Assembly (NCBI RefSeq): GCF_000238315.3
Contig: NZ_CP011924.1
Span: 3,464,501-3,528,500 of the forward strand
Reading direction: 5' to 3'
Source: Pseudoalteromonas piscicida
GTDB taxonomy: Bacteria > Pseudomonadota > Gammaproteobacteria > Enterobacterales > Alteromonadaceae
DNA: 64,000 nt
A program made the translations under genes and the position numbers. Shown piece by piece: positions 27,898 through 36,736 of the stretch (its first letter is position 1; each line of letters opens with the position of its first letter). The notes under the pieces were generated by a model. That model searched no databases and was not told where the DNA came from. It was given only the letters and a program-made list of their open reading frames with translations.

Positions 27898-28779
27898 TTA
27901 TCGAAGCTCAGGACCGCCGTACTTGTCGCCTGCGAAGATGTTCTTGCCGTCTTTAGCAAGTGATTGGTGGCAGTGCATGCCTGAACCATTATCACCAACG
28001 ATTGGCTTAGGCATAAAGGTTGCTGTCTTACCGTATAGGTGAGCCATGTTGTGGATAACGTACTTCATCTCTTGGATTTCGTCTGCTTTAGTCACCATCG
28101 TATTAAAGCGAGTCGCAATCTCATTTTGACCAGCAGTTGCTACTTCGTGGTGGTGCGCTTCAACAACGTGGCCCATTTCTTCAAGTACTAAACAAGTAGC
28201 TGCACGCCAATCATTAGACGAGTCTACCGGTGCTACTGGGAAGTAACCACCTTTTACGCCAGGGCGGTGACCTGTGTTGCCGCCTTCGTAGTGCTTGTCT
28301 GAGTTCCAAGCTGCTTCTTCAGCATCGATTTTGTACATAGAGCCAGACATGTCAGTTTTAAATTTAACATCGTCAAACAAGAAGAACTCTGGCTCTGGAC
28401 CAAATAATACGGTGTCTGCAATACCTGTTGAACGCATGAACTCTTCAGCGCGTTTAGCTACTGAACGTGGGTCACGCTCGTAACCTTGGTGTGTGTTTGG
28501 TTCAACCACGTCACAACGAACGATAAGCGTTGTTTCTTCTGCGAATGGGTCTAGCTTTGCACTTTCTGCATCAGGCATAAGTACCATGTCAGATTCGTTG
28601 ATGCCTTTCCAACCAGCGATAGATGAGCCATCAAACATTTTGCCGTCTTCAAAGAAGTCTTCATCGGCTTGATGATGTGGGATCGATACGTGTTGTTCTT
28701 TACCTTTTGTATCTGTGAAACGTAAATCAACAAATTTTACGTCGTGCTCTTTAATAAAATCTAAAACCGATTGTGACAT
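27898..28779 (-). pseudogene. 5' fragment of glnA (copy B)
   Basis: It starts at the duplicate ATG (28779) with the same GGAGGA and has the full duplicated promoter. It reads about 289 codons of GlnA before running through the duplication junction, and it ends in the foreign tail PELR and a stop. It lacks the C-terminal third, including conserved active-site parts and the adenylylation tyrosine region, so it should be inactive. If real and expressed, a truncated subunit could interfere with the dodecamer. Confidence 0.9.
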
Positions 28780-28837
28780 GTGTCCTCCGACTCGTTGGGT
28801 TATTTTTTGCTGCAATGTACTGCAATTGCACACAGAT

Positions 28838-28967
28838 AAGCTTGATCTGTGCCATGTTTTTAAGTTTTTGATAAGTATTGATTTTTAACTTTTGGGAAAT
28901 TTAGGGATTAGCTTGTTGCACTAACTTGGTGCGTAAATGTTTCATTATGGTGCGCAATGTTGGTGCA
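28838..28967 (-). promoter_or_regulatory. Duplicated glnA sigma-54 promoter and NtrC sites
   Basis: The duplicate control region contains the sigma-54 core at 28838-28854 and NtrC sites at 28917-28933 and 28951-28967, all identical to the set at 27593-27722. It would drive the truncated glnA fragment. Confidence 0.85.
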
Positions 28968-29092
28968 AGCGATTCCCTGTGATAGTCACTTTATCTTCGA
29001 GTAAGTGTTTGGAGTATTGGTATAGATTATGAAGTGCAACAAAGCAAAAATTAATTTAATGCGATAGCTGGGATCAGGGGTCGTGTTTTAAT

Positions 29093-29125
29093 AAAAAAGC
29101 AAGGCGCCTTGAGGGAGACGCCATG
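29093..29125 (-). terminator. Terminator-like hairpin after the efflux operon
   Basis: On the minus strand a 7-bp stem (CATGGCG / CGCCTTG, one mismatch) is followed by six Ts. It would end transcription from the permease gene at 29423-31879, from which it is now separated by MITE 2. Confidence 0.6.
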
Positions 29126-29157
29126 CCTTCAGGGAGTTGACTTTATCGAAGCTCAGG

Positions 29158-29426
29158 CTAGGGCCTGTTGATCTTTGCTGTTTGATTTTTGTTCTCCTGA
29201 GTGTGTTTTGGTCGCGACGCTCGACTTGCCGCCTAGTAATCTAGGCAAAAGTTGAGCAACAATGAACAAAGCGCACTCAGGTGAACCCAAAGGGCAGCGC
29301 TTGATTAGCATTTCTACTGTGTTATCGCCTGACTCACATAGAATAACTATGCTACGCAGGCTCTGCCTTGTACAAATACCAATCAAACTGCTGCAAAAAC
29401 AAAATTGAAAGGTAAACAGGCCCTAG
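29158..29426. mobile_element. MITE-like element 2 (269 bp)
   Basis: The terminal inverted repeats read CTAGGGCCTGTTGATCTTT and CTAGGGCCTGTTTACCTTT from the two ends (17 of 19 matching). The outer CTAG or its TA may be a target duplication. There is a strong internal palindrome at 29219-29257. No transposase is encoded. The TIR pattern suggests mobilisation by an insertion-sequence transposase acting in trans; I do not assign the family. Its right end supplies the TAG stop of the neighbouring permease gene. Confidence 0.78.
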
Positions 29427-31879
29427 TTACTTCTCAGCGAGTATAACGCGGGCTTAGTAATAACCCCGCTGGCGGCTAATACAGTTGTTGCAGCGGTAAT
29501 TCCGATGATAAGCGACAGTGGTAATACGAATCCAAGCAGGGAGACACTAAACATGACCTCCGAGTTTGCCAGCCATGCCATCGCTGCAACGGTTGCAAAT
29601 GTCGCACATCCAAGAGCCGTAAAGATAACTTTAGTATTTTCTCCTAGTAATCCAAGTACAATACTTTTTGGCGACGCACCAATTGCCATACGCACTCCGA
29701 GTTCATAGCGACGCATAGAAACACCGTAATTGAGTACGCCATATATGCCAATTAGTGCGATAAGTAAGGTGATGGTTGCCAGAGATAGCGCAGCCCAACC
29801 TGCAACTTGGTGAATTGCGAGCGAGTTAGATAGCTGTTGAGACAAAGGTTGAATTTCAGCAACGCGCCAGCGTTTAGATATTTGCGCCATGGTCTGGTTT
29901 ATGGATTGGGGAAGTATCTGCTGCCCTGTGTGCGTTTGAATAATAAACGCTGGTGTATAGGCTGACAGTCTGTCCACAGCCCACATGCGAGCGGTATCAG
30001 GCTTATCTGGAATGGCTAAATTTTCACTAATACCTATGATTTCATACTGAACATGACGACGGCCATTGAGCCAATAAAAGCGTTTACCTATAGCGTCTCC
30101 TTGTGGCGCAAGTTGTTCTGCAAAGGCTTGATTAACAATAAGCACAGCTGATTGGCTATTCACTTCTTCAGTGGTGAAATTGCGGCCTTGTAGCAGACTA
30201 ATCTCCATCAGTGGCAGGTAAGATTCATCAACGATGTTACCAGACACTGAATACTGCGTCTGGAATCCTGAATCAGTTGCAAGAAAGGTACTGAGTCCAA
30301 ATTCAATCGGTGTGCCAGTAGTTAAGCTGACCGCTTTGAATTGTGGGTTTTGTTTGAGCGCAGCGGTAACATCTAGTAATTGTTGTCTGCGCTCGGCATA
30401 AAATGCATCTCTTTGTTCACGGGCTGGACGTTGCTCTACAAGTTGGTTGAGTTCAACCTCATAGCGTTCAGAGGTTGAGAAATTAGGTGATTGGTTGAGT
30501 AATCCCCATGCATTGATAAAAGTTTGCGAGCAAGCGAGTAATAATAGGCTGGCTAGAAATAGTTGGCTAAAAATTAAGGCTTTTCGGGTTTCTGTTTTGA
30601 TTTGGATCCCGGTGCCTTTTCCGCTGCTTTGAAGTTGGCTATTGAGTTGCTTAAAGTTAATGCGTTTGCTCACAAGCCATGCACCGAGCGATGCCAATAA
30701 CACGGCAAGAATTAAGCACAAGGCAACCGTGATGAAATTTGTGCTGAGGTTGAGTACGCCAGGTAGGCTATCTGCAGCCACCAGCCTAAGTAAGTAGTAG
30801 CATAATTCACTCACCGCGAAGGAAAGTATTGCGGCGCAGCTTGTGAGGATTAAGAGCTCGATAAATATGCCCCGAGATAAGTGGCCGCGTCCAGCGCCAA
30901 GTGCAGCTTTGATAGCCATATCACGTTGCTGATTTACCGCTCTGGCTAGAATAAGGTTAGCAATGTTGGCACAAGCAATGAGTAGCAGGCAAAGTGCGCC
31001 TAACAGTAGCCAAATAGTTTTGCTGGCACTATCACCGTGGATTTTTTCTCGCAGCGGTAACAGCTCCAACGTAATGGTCATATCATCAAAAAAAGAAGAG
31101 CTGGCTGTTTGGGTTTTAAAACGGCTATTGTAATGCGTGGATAACTGGTGGTTGATAGTGGGAATGTCTACCGCCCCCGCTTTTTTAATCAACACGTGTC
31201 GATTAGGACCTGTGATCCCCCAGTGCTGAGCATCGCGGCGTTGGAATGAATAATAATCCCAAGGTAACCATACGTCAGTCAGACGACCCGGAGTAAGCAT
31301 TTCAGGTTCGCGATTTTGCTCTGATAGCACACCAATGATTTTAAAGTTCACTTGGTCTATTTGAATCGATTGACCGACGATATCGGCTGCTTGACCATAA
31401 TATTTTTGCCAAGCTTGATAGGACAATACCGCGACTGGCTGCATTGAATGAAGGCCTTCGTCTGCGCTCGGTCCACGACCTAAGTGAAAAGTAAATCCTA
31501 GCATCGGCATAAATTCAGGGGTTGTGTAAGTAGTATTGACTTGCGGCGTTTCAACTTTACTTCTAATCACCTCTTCGGAATAGCCAAATAGGGCGGTTTG
31601 TGACTCCGGCGTTTTTTCATTTTCATAGAGCTCAAGCAGCATAGGTATCGGAGTGAAATCATCAAACTCCACTCTATCCTTGATATAGTGCACTGCTTTT
31701 GAAACGTAAAGCTGCTCAGCATTGGGGTAAGGCAACGACGCAGAGAGAATAGTAAAGTTTAAATTAAACATCGCCACGAGCGTACCTAGTGTGAGTGCTA
31801 GCGTAGAGATAATCGTGATGGTAAATACCTTTACTTTACTCAGAGAGTACAGACTGGCACTCATGTCTTTGACAAGCAT
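29423..31879 (-). CDS. MacB/FtsX-type ABC transporter permease
   Basis: The 818 residues have the double-length layout of this permease family: an N-terminal helix, a large periplasmic MacB_PCD domain, three helices (about 285-410), a further helix near 440, a second periplasmic domain and three C-terminal helices with RRYELGVRMAIGASP. It would form the membrane part of a mechanotransmission-type efflux or antibiotic-resistance pump with the ATPase and fusion protein upstream. GAGGAAAG precedes the ATG. A paralogue of the same size lies at 36737-39180. The stop codon lies inside the end of MITE 2. Confidence 0.88.
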   Translation of the reverse strand: MLVKDMSASLYSLSKVKVFTITIISTLALTLGTLVAMFNLNFTILSASLPYPNAEQLYVSKAVHYIKDRVEFDDFTPIPMLLELYENEKTPESQTALFGYSEEVIRSKVETPQVNTTYTTPEFMPMLGFTFHLGRGPSADEGLHSMQPVAVLSYQAWQKYYGQAADIVGQSIQIDQVNFKIIGVLSEQNREPEMLTPGRLTDVWLPWDYYSFQRRDAQHWGITGPNRHVLIKKAGAVDIPTINHQLSTHYNSRFKTQTASSSFFDDMTITLELLPLREKIHGDSASKTIWLLLGALCLLLIACANIANLILARAVNQQRDMAIKAALGAGRGHLSRGIFIELLILTSCAAILSFAVSELCYYLLRLVAADSLPGVLNLSTNFITVALCLILAVLLASLGAWLVSKRINFKQLNSQLQSSGKGTGIQIKTETRKALIFSQLFLASLLLLACSQTFINAWGLLNQSPNFSTSERYEVELNQLVEQRPAREQRDAFYAERRQQLLDVTAALKQNPQFKAVSLTTGTPIEFGLSTFLATDSGFQTQYSVSGNIVDESYLPLMEISLLQGRNFTTEEVNSQSAVLIVNQAFAEQLAPQGDAIGKRFYWLNGRRHVQYEIIGISENLAIPDKPDTARMWAVDRLSAYTPAFIIQTHTGQQILPQSINQTMAQISKRWRVAEIQPLSQQLSNSLAIHQVAGWAALSLATITLLIALIGIYGVLNYGVSMRRYELGVRMAIGASPKSIVLGLLGENTKVIFTALGCATFATVAAMAWLANSEVMFSVSLLGFVLPLSLIIGITAATTVLAASGVITKPALYSLRSN

Positions 31880-31905
31880 ATTACTTTCCTCGTTTCCATC
31901 ATGGA

Positions 31906-32628
31906 CTAAAACGTGTCAACGACTGCGTTGGCGTTAGCGTGTGATTGAGGGGCCAGTATTTTGCCATCTAGAAGGTGTAGTTTGCGTGTCGCCATATCGG
32001 CATATCTAGGGTCGTGCGTCACCATACATAATGTCGTCCCTTCTAGGTTTAGCGTTTTCAACATGTCCATAACGGCATCACCATTTTTTGAGTCAAGGTT
32101 ACCTGTAGGTTCGTCAACAAGCAGTAATGCGGGGTTGCCGACGAGTGCGCGGGCAATAGCAATCCTTTGTTGTTGACCACCTGAAAGCTGGTTTGGGCGA
32201 TGTTTTGCGCGGTGTGCCATATCTACTTTTGTCAGACAGCTCATTACTGCGTGATCAATATCGGCATTACTCATCGGGGTTTTACGATAACGCAATGGCA
32301 GCGCGATATTATCGTAGACTGTCAGCTCATCAATTAAGTTGAATGACTGAAAGATAAAGCCAATTTTTTCGTTTCGAATATGTGCAGCCGCCGCTAAAGT
32401 TAATTGGCTAACCTCAAGATTTTCAATTTTATAGCTACCATCTGTTGGCATGTCTAACAGACCAAGAATTGACAGCAGGGTAGATTTACCACATCCAGAA
32501 GGGCCACAAATTGACACGAAATCACCCTTATATATTTCCAAGTCAATCCCACGCAATGCATGAGTTTCCATTTCTTCGGTACTAAAAACTTTGGTGATCC
32601 CTGACATGGTTAAAATAGTTTCTTTCAT
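31906..32628 (-). CDS. ABC transporter ATP-binding protein (MacB/LolD type)
   Basis: This 240-residue ATPase has Walker A CGPSGCGKST, signature LSGGQQQRIAI and Walker B LLLVDEPTGNLD. The sequence around FIFQSFNLIDELTVYDN is typical of the LolD/MacB/FtsE branch that drives FtsX-like permeases without a substrate channel of its own. It follows the fusion-protein gene by 23 bp and precedes the permease by 26 bp, so the three form one operon. Confidence 0.92.
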   Translation of the reverse strand: MKETILTMSGITKVFSTEEMETHALRGIDLEIYKGDFVSICGPSGCGKSTLLSILGLLDMPTDGSYKIENLEVSQLTLAAAAHIRNEKIGFIFQSFNLIDELTVYDNIALPLRYRKTPMSNADIDHAVMSCLTKVDMAHRAKHRPNQLSGGQQQRIAIARALVGNPALLLVDEPTGNLDSKNGDAVMDMLKTLNLEGTTLCMVTHDPRYADMATRKLHLLDGKILAPQSHANANAVVDTF

Positions 32629-32651
32629 AATCGTATCCTAATGATGATTTA

Positions 32652-33902
32652 TTATTGAATGATCCGTACTTGTTTAGCGTTTTTATAAGTACTTGTATCA
32701 GAGAGTATAATTTGCTGATTTGGGGTGACACCGCTTTCAATTTGCAAGAATTTGCCTGCATCAATACCAAATGACACTATCTGAGGGGTTGCGATGTCAT
32801 TGTCTAACACAAAGAGCGTTTGCTGGCTGTGTGATTGAGTGTTACTTGGACGCTCAACATACAGTGCGTTCTTCAGCTGATGTGTACTAATTTGCGCATC
32901 TACGTTAAGTTCTGGACGCGCAGAATCAGGAACGCCATTGACAAAAGTGAGCTCAACTTCAATGGTGCCCTCTTGTACTTGCGGGCTGATCCTTGTGACT
33001 TTTGCTGGCACTTGTTCGCGGCGTGTATTGACCATAGCAAATTGACCTACCTGAATTTGTTCTGCTTTAGACTGAGATACTCTGACCAGCGCTTGAAGGT
33101 CGTTGGTACTGCCAACTTGAGCAAGTTCTTGGCCGGCCACAACACTTTGTCCAAGTTCAACTGCGAGCCGTTGCAACACGCCTTCTGTACCTGCTCGGAC
33201 TGTTAGTTTCGCTTCTCTTTCTTTTAACCGGGCGAAAAGAGACTGAGCTTGGTTGATCAGTTCTTGCGAGATGGTTAAATCTTCCGAATGTAATAGCTTT
33301 AGCTGCTCTATACGTTGTTGTTGGAGCTGTACTCTTTCTGACAGCTGCTGCTCTTCAAGCTCTGCGGTTTTTACATCAATGGCGGGAACAACTCCTTGGT
33401 CTCTGAGGGTTTGCTGAGCTTCTCGGCGCATGACTAGCGATTGATGCTCACTGGTAAGTTCGGCAAGGGTGGCGACTTCCATTAATAACTCTCGCTGGTT
33501 TGCGAGTTTTTGTCTGCGAAAGTTTGCTTGTTGACGGTTTAGCTCCATTTCAGCACTTTCTAATTGCTGCAAGAGATCAGGGTCTTGCATCTTCAAAATG
33601 ATGGTATCAGGCTGAACTTCACCACCGGGGCGTACTAATATTTCATAGACGGTGGCAGGATCTTGGGTGGTGATCAGTTTTTGTTTATTAGAGCGAAGCA
33701 CACCATAGCCGTCAACGCTAACATCTAAATCACCTTGCTTAACTTGTCCAACAATGATGGCTTGTCTTGGTAATTTGAACTCGTCCGATGTTGAGAATAG
33801 CTTAAGGCTAAGCCAAGCGAATATCAGCACTAGGGGGATTGCGATTACAAGTCCTAGCTTATGTAGCGGCTTCGCTTGTTTTTGTTTTATTACGTCCATC
33901 AT
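32652..33902 (-). CDS. Periplasmic membrane-fusion (HlyD/MacA-type) adaptor
   Basis: The 416 residues have one N-terminal membrane anchor (LGLVIAIPLVLIFAWLSL), a lipoyl-like half (VDGYGVLRSNKQ, EILVRPGGEVQPDT), and a long Gln/Glu/Leu-rich coiled-coil hairpin at about 110-240. The second lipoyl half (AGTEGVLQRLAVELGQSV) and beta-barrel domains follow. It would link the inner-membrane permease to an outer-membrane channel of the TolC type, which is not encoded here. It is the first gene after a sigma-54 promoter, with AAGGT before its start. Confidence 0.88.
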   Translation of the reverse strand: MMDVIKQKQAKPLHKLGLVIAIPLVLIFAWLSLKLFSTSDEFKLPRQAIIVGQVKQGDLDVSVDGYGVLRSNKQKLITTQDPATVYEILVRPGGEVQPDTIILKMQDPDLLQQLESAEMELNRQQANFRRQKLANQRELLMEVATLAELTSEHQSLVMRREAQQTLRDQGVVPAIDVKTAELEEQQLSERVQLQQQRIEQLKLLHSEDLTISQELINQAQSLFARLKEREAKLTVRAGTEGVLQRLAVELGQSVVAGQELAQVGSTNDLQALVRVSQSKAEQIQVGQFAMVNTRREQVPAKVTRISPQVQEGTIEVELTFVNGVPDSARPELNVDAQISTHQLKNALYVERPSNTQSHSQQTLFVLDNDIATPQIVSFGIDAGKFLQIESGVTPNQQIILSDTSTYKNAKQVRIIQ

Positions 33903-33935
33903 CAGTTACCTTGCTTTAATCGGTTAACCAATGAG

Positions 33936-33951
33936 AGCAAACGATATGCCA
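33936..33951 (-). promoter_or_regulatory. Sigma-54 promoter of the efflux operon
   Basis: On the minus strand TGGCATATCGTTTGCT matches TGGCAY-N5-TTGCW, with both the -24 GG and -12 GC in place. It lies about 35 bp before the fusion-protein start. Confidence 0.85.
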
Positions 33952-34002
33952 AATTTTATCCTTTTGTTTTTATTGGTATTTAATGTTTTTTTTTACCGAA
34001 AG

Positions 34003-34037
34003 GTCCGATAGTGGACGTGAGAATTCAAAAACTGGAC
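34003..34037. promoter_or_regulatory. Operator (GTCC-N6-GGAC) of the efflux operon
   Basis: GTCCGATAGTGGAC (34003-34016) is an inverted repeat lying 52 bp from the sigma-54 core. A second GGAC half-site recurs 21 bp further (34034-34037). The same arrangement occurs at the second sigma-54 promoter, so this is probably the enhancer site of the response regulator encoded at 35333-36694. Confidence 0.7.
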
Positions 34038-34050
34038 TGAGCATATTGGG

Positions 34051-35346
34051 TCAGTTTAGTGGCACAGGAAAGGCGAGTTGGCAAATCGCTCCCTGTTTAA
34101 CCTGACGATTGGTTAGGCTAATGGAGCCAGACATTTGCTCGACAAAATAGCGGCTAAGGTATAGGCCAATACCTTCCCCCGTTTGTTTGGTGGAGTAAAA
34201 TGGTACAAATAAGTTGTCGTGGTTGGCAACGCCGGTACCTTCATCAAGCACCTCCAAGATAGCAATATTGTCTTTGGTATATAGCTTCAGTGTAATCACA
34301 GAGCCCGCGGGGCTCGCTTCTATGGCGTTCTTGATGATATTGATTAGCACTTGATTAAATAAGGTCGGATCAACATGGAAGTAGACCGGAGAAAGTTCAA
34401 TTTGCCACGCTACATCGGTGAAAAGGCCTTGAACGGTTTTGCTTACTTCTAACCCCGACAGACGTTTTATCTCTACTTTTATTGGTTGGTTGAGCTGGCT
34501 GTACTTATGGATAAAATCCTGCAAATGGAAGCACCGCTCAAGTACGATATTAAATGCTTCGTGATCCCTTGGGTCTTTTGCGCGAGTTTGTAGGCGTTCC
34601 AGTATGGCGGACACTGGGGTGAGGGAATTTCTTATTTCATGGCTAATCACTCGGATCAAGCGTTGCCAAGCTTGAAGCTCCTGATCGCGCAGTGCTTGCT
34701 GAATATCGATACAGACGACAAGATGATATGACTGACTCTGCTGAGTAAAGGTGCTGTGTCTAACTTGCCAGCGCTTGTTGTTCTGTATATCGATAAAATG
34801 CCACTGTGGAGAAGGAGTTAACCCTATCGCCTCTGGGTGGCTATATCGTAGGGTTTGCCATGGCCTTTGAAATAGTTGAAAGCAGGCGTCATTGCCAAAG
34901 CACAGTTGCATACGTTGGTCGAAAATAAGCATCGGGGTATTTAACACACTGATCAGTTCAGCAACGAGGAAAGATTGCATATCTTCATCGGTTTTTTCAC
35001 TTTGTAGCATATCGGAGAGCGCATTCAGCTGATTGTGCAGCTGGGCGACAACGCCCGAAGAAAATGTCGATTTGGCTTTTAGGCTAAAGTCGCGCTTAAG
35101 CCACGCTTCGGCTTGGTAACCACAGCGTTCAAACGATAGCTTACAGCGATTGTAAAGCTGTTTTAGTAATAATCCTTGGCAGGCAATCAGGCCAACGATT
35201 AAGAGTAAGGTAGGTAGAGGCATGGAAATAGGTATGCGAATCCCCATTTGCCAACTGACGACACACACTCCCGCAATTTCAATGGCGATGAGTAGCAAAA
35301 ACTTACCTACGAAATAGCGCGCCAAGGGTTCTTTAAATAAGTGCAT
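34051..35346 (-). CDS. Membrane sensor histidine kinase
   Basis: The 431 residues begin with two membrane helices (FLLLIAIEIAGVCVVSW and PTLLLIVGLIACQGLLL) with little periplasmic loop. A PAS-like segment (LISVLNTPMLIFDQRMQ) follows, then the phosphoacceptor His in RVISHEIRNSLTPVSAI and the ATPase domain (NIIKNAIEAS, DEGTGVAN, TGEGIGLYLS). It lies just after the sigma-54 response regulator gene and overlaps it by 14 bp from the ATG at 35346. The pair forms one two-component system, probably sensing envelope or membrane conditions linked to the efflux pump. Confidence 0.9.
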   Translation of the reverse strand: MHLFKEPLARYFVGKFLLLIAIEIAGVCVVSWQMGIRIPISMPLPTLLLIVGLIACQGLLLKQLYNRCKLSFERCGYQAEAWLKRDFSLKAKSTFSSGVVAQLHNQLNALSDMLQSEKTDEDMQSFLVAELISVLNTPMLIFDQRMQLCFGNDACFQLFQRPWQTLRYSHPEAIGLTPSPQWHFIDIQNNKRWQVRHSTFTQQSQSYHLVVCIDIQQALRDQELQAWQRLIRVISHEIRNSLTPVSAILERLQTRAKDPRDHEAFNIVLERCFHLQDFIHKYSQLNQPIKVEIKRLSGLEVSKTVQGLFTDVAWQIELSPVYFHVDPTLFNQVLINIIKNAIEASPAGSVITLKLYTKDNIAILEVLDEGTGVANHDNLFVPFYSTKQTGEGIGLYLSRYFVEQMSGSISLTNRQVKQGAICQLAFPVPLN

Positions 35347-36694
35347 ATTTTTCAAGGCGTCGGTAGAGTGATTGCTTAGTGATCCCCAGTAACTCAGCAG
35401 CTTGTTGTTTGTTTCCTGCCGTATTAGTCAAAGCTTGAGTAATCAGTTGTTGTTCTGCTTGCTCCAATGTGATGAGTGGCAGCGACATGGAATTATTCGC
35501 ACTTGGCTGTGAAGGCGTGCTCATATGTAAGTGCTCGGGGCCGATTTCACCCGTTTGTGTTAGTAGCACGGCGCGTTCGAGCAAGTGCCCAAGTTCTCTG
35601 GTATTACCTGGCCAATCGTAAAGTTTTAGCTGATTTAGCGCTGTGGGTGTAAGCCAACATTGTGTTTTTCCATACCGCTGACCATGGGTTTTGATAAAGT
35701 GCTCCGCTAATAATTCAATGTCTTCAGGACGTGTTCGCAAGGGGGGGATTTCGATTGTAAAGGTATTGATGCGGTAGAAAAGATCTTGGCGAAATTCTGC
35801 TTGAGCGATTAACTGCTCTAATTTTGCATTCGTTGCACTGATGAGCCTCACGTCAGCGACTTCAGTGACGCTTGAGCCGACTGCTTCATATTCTCGAGAC
35901 TCTAGCACCCGCAGCAACTTACTTTGTTGTGCAAGCGGGAGAGTGCCGATTTCATCCAAAAATAAGGTACCAAGATCCGCTAATTTAAACCGTCCTGCAC
36001 GGTCTGATTTGGCGTCAGTAAATGCGCCTTTGGTATGACCAAAAAGCTCACTCTCAAACAGTTGCTCAGGGATGGTTGCCATGTTAACGGAAATAAATGG
36101 CTGCGCTGCACGCAGCGAGTGTTGATGTATCCACTGGGCTATTAAGCTTTTGCCAACTCCATTCTCTCCGGTTAACAGAATATTGGCATCCGTGGGAGCC
36201 ATGACTTCTAATTGCGTCATCAGGTGTTGCATGGCTTTGCTGCGCCATAACACAGGTTTAGCATCTCCAGCGAGCGCATGCTGAAAAGATTGGCTTTTAT
36301 TTTTTAGTTTATTGAGTTGTAACTGGCCTCTAATAACTTGTTCAAAGCGCTGGTTTTTCCATGGCTTTTCGAGAAAATCTGCCGCGCCCAGTTGCATGGC
36401 TTGAACTACAAGCTCAGTATGTGACCATGCCGTCATAGCGACAATAGGGGTGGTATTGCCAAGTTGCTGTTGCTGTCGTAGAAACCTGAGTCCCTCTTGC
36501 CCCGATGTAGAGTCTAACTCAAAGTTCATATCGAGTAGGATCAAGCTAGGCTGGTGCTGTTCAAGAAGGCTGAGTGCTTGCACTGGATTTTCGACTTCTT
36601 CGACGGCTAGACCTAAATCTTCCAATACAAATCGCGCAGCTAATCTTACTTCTCTGTTGTCTTCTATTAGCAATATTTGTGGTTTAGCACTCAC
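35333..36694 (-). CDS. Sigma-54-dependent response regulator (NtrC family)
   Basis: The 453 residues comprise a receiver domain (acceptor Asp in LILLDMNFE near 56, Lys in EKPW), an AAA+ domain with Walker A GENGVGKS and Walker B LGTLFLDEIG, and a Fis-type helix-turn-helix (GNKQQAAELLGITKQSLYRR). The sigma-54 loop reads GAFTDA where NtrC has GAFTGA. It is encoded between two transporter blocks that each begin with a sigma-54 promoter and a GTCC-N6-GGAC site, so it is very probably their activator. It forms an operon with the kinase. Confidence 0.92.
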   Translation of the reverse strand: MSAKPQILLIEDNREVRLAARFVLEDLGLAVEEVENPVQALSLLEQHQPSLILLDMNFELDSTSGQEGLRFLRQQQQLGNTTPIVAMTAWSHTELVVQAMQLGAADFLEKPWKNQRFEQVIRGQLQLNKLKNKSQSFQHALAGDAKPVLWRSKAMQHLMTQLEVMAPTDANILLTGENGVGKSLIAQWIHQHSLRAAQPFISVNMATIPEQLFESELFGHTKGAFTDAKSDRAGRFKLADLGTLFLDEIGTLPLAQQSKLLRVLESREYEAVGSSVTEVADVRLISATNAKLEQLIAQAEFRQDLFYRINTFTIEIPPLRTRPEDIELLAEHFIKTHGQRYGKTQCWLTPTALNQLKLYDWPGNTRELGHLLERAVLLTQTGEIGPEHLHMSTPSQPSANNSMSLPLITLEQAEQQLITQALTNTAGNKQQAAELLGITKQSLYRRLEKYALI

Positions 36695-36736
36695 AGTAAG
36701 CTTCCTTGATTTATTATTATCATCCCAGTCACTACA

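Larger units (their letters stand above)
26667..27911. repeat. Tandem duplication 2, copy A (1,245 bp)
   Basis: The unit covers the first 868 bp of glnA (by coding order), its promoter and NtrC sites, and the spacer up to the terminator of the efflux operon. The adjoining copy B matches with no mismatch that I could see. The breakpoints share a single G. Confidence 0.95.
27912..29156. repeat. Tandem duplication 2, copy B (1,245 bp)
   Basis: This is a direct repeat of 26667-27911, offset by exactly 1,245 bp. The match ends at 29157, one base before the inverted-repeat end of the MITE at 29158. Confidence 0.95.

Noticed and set aside
29153..29386. 77-codon minus-strand reading frame
   Set aside because: It lies almost wholly inside MITE 2, includes its palindrome and has no ribosome binding site; it is probably not a gene.
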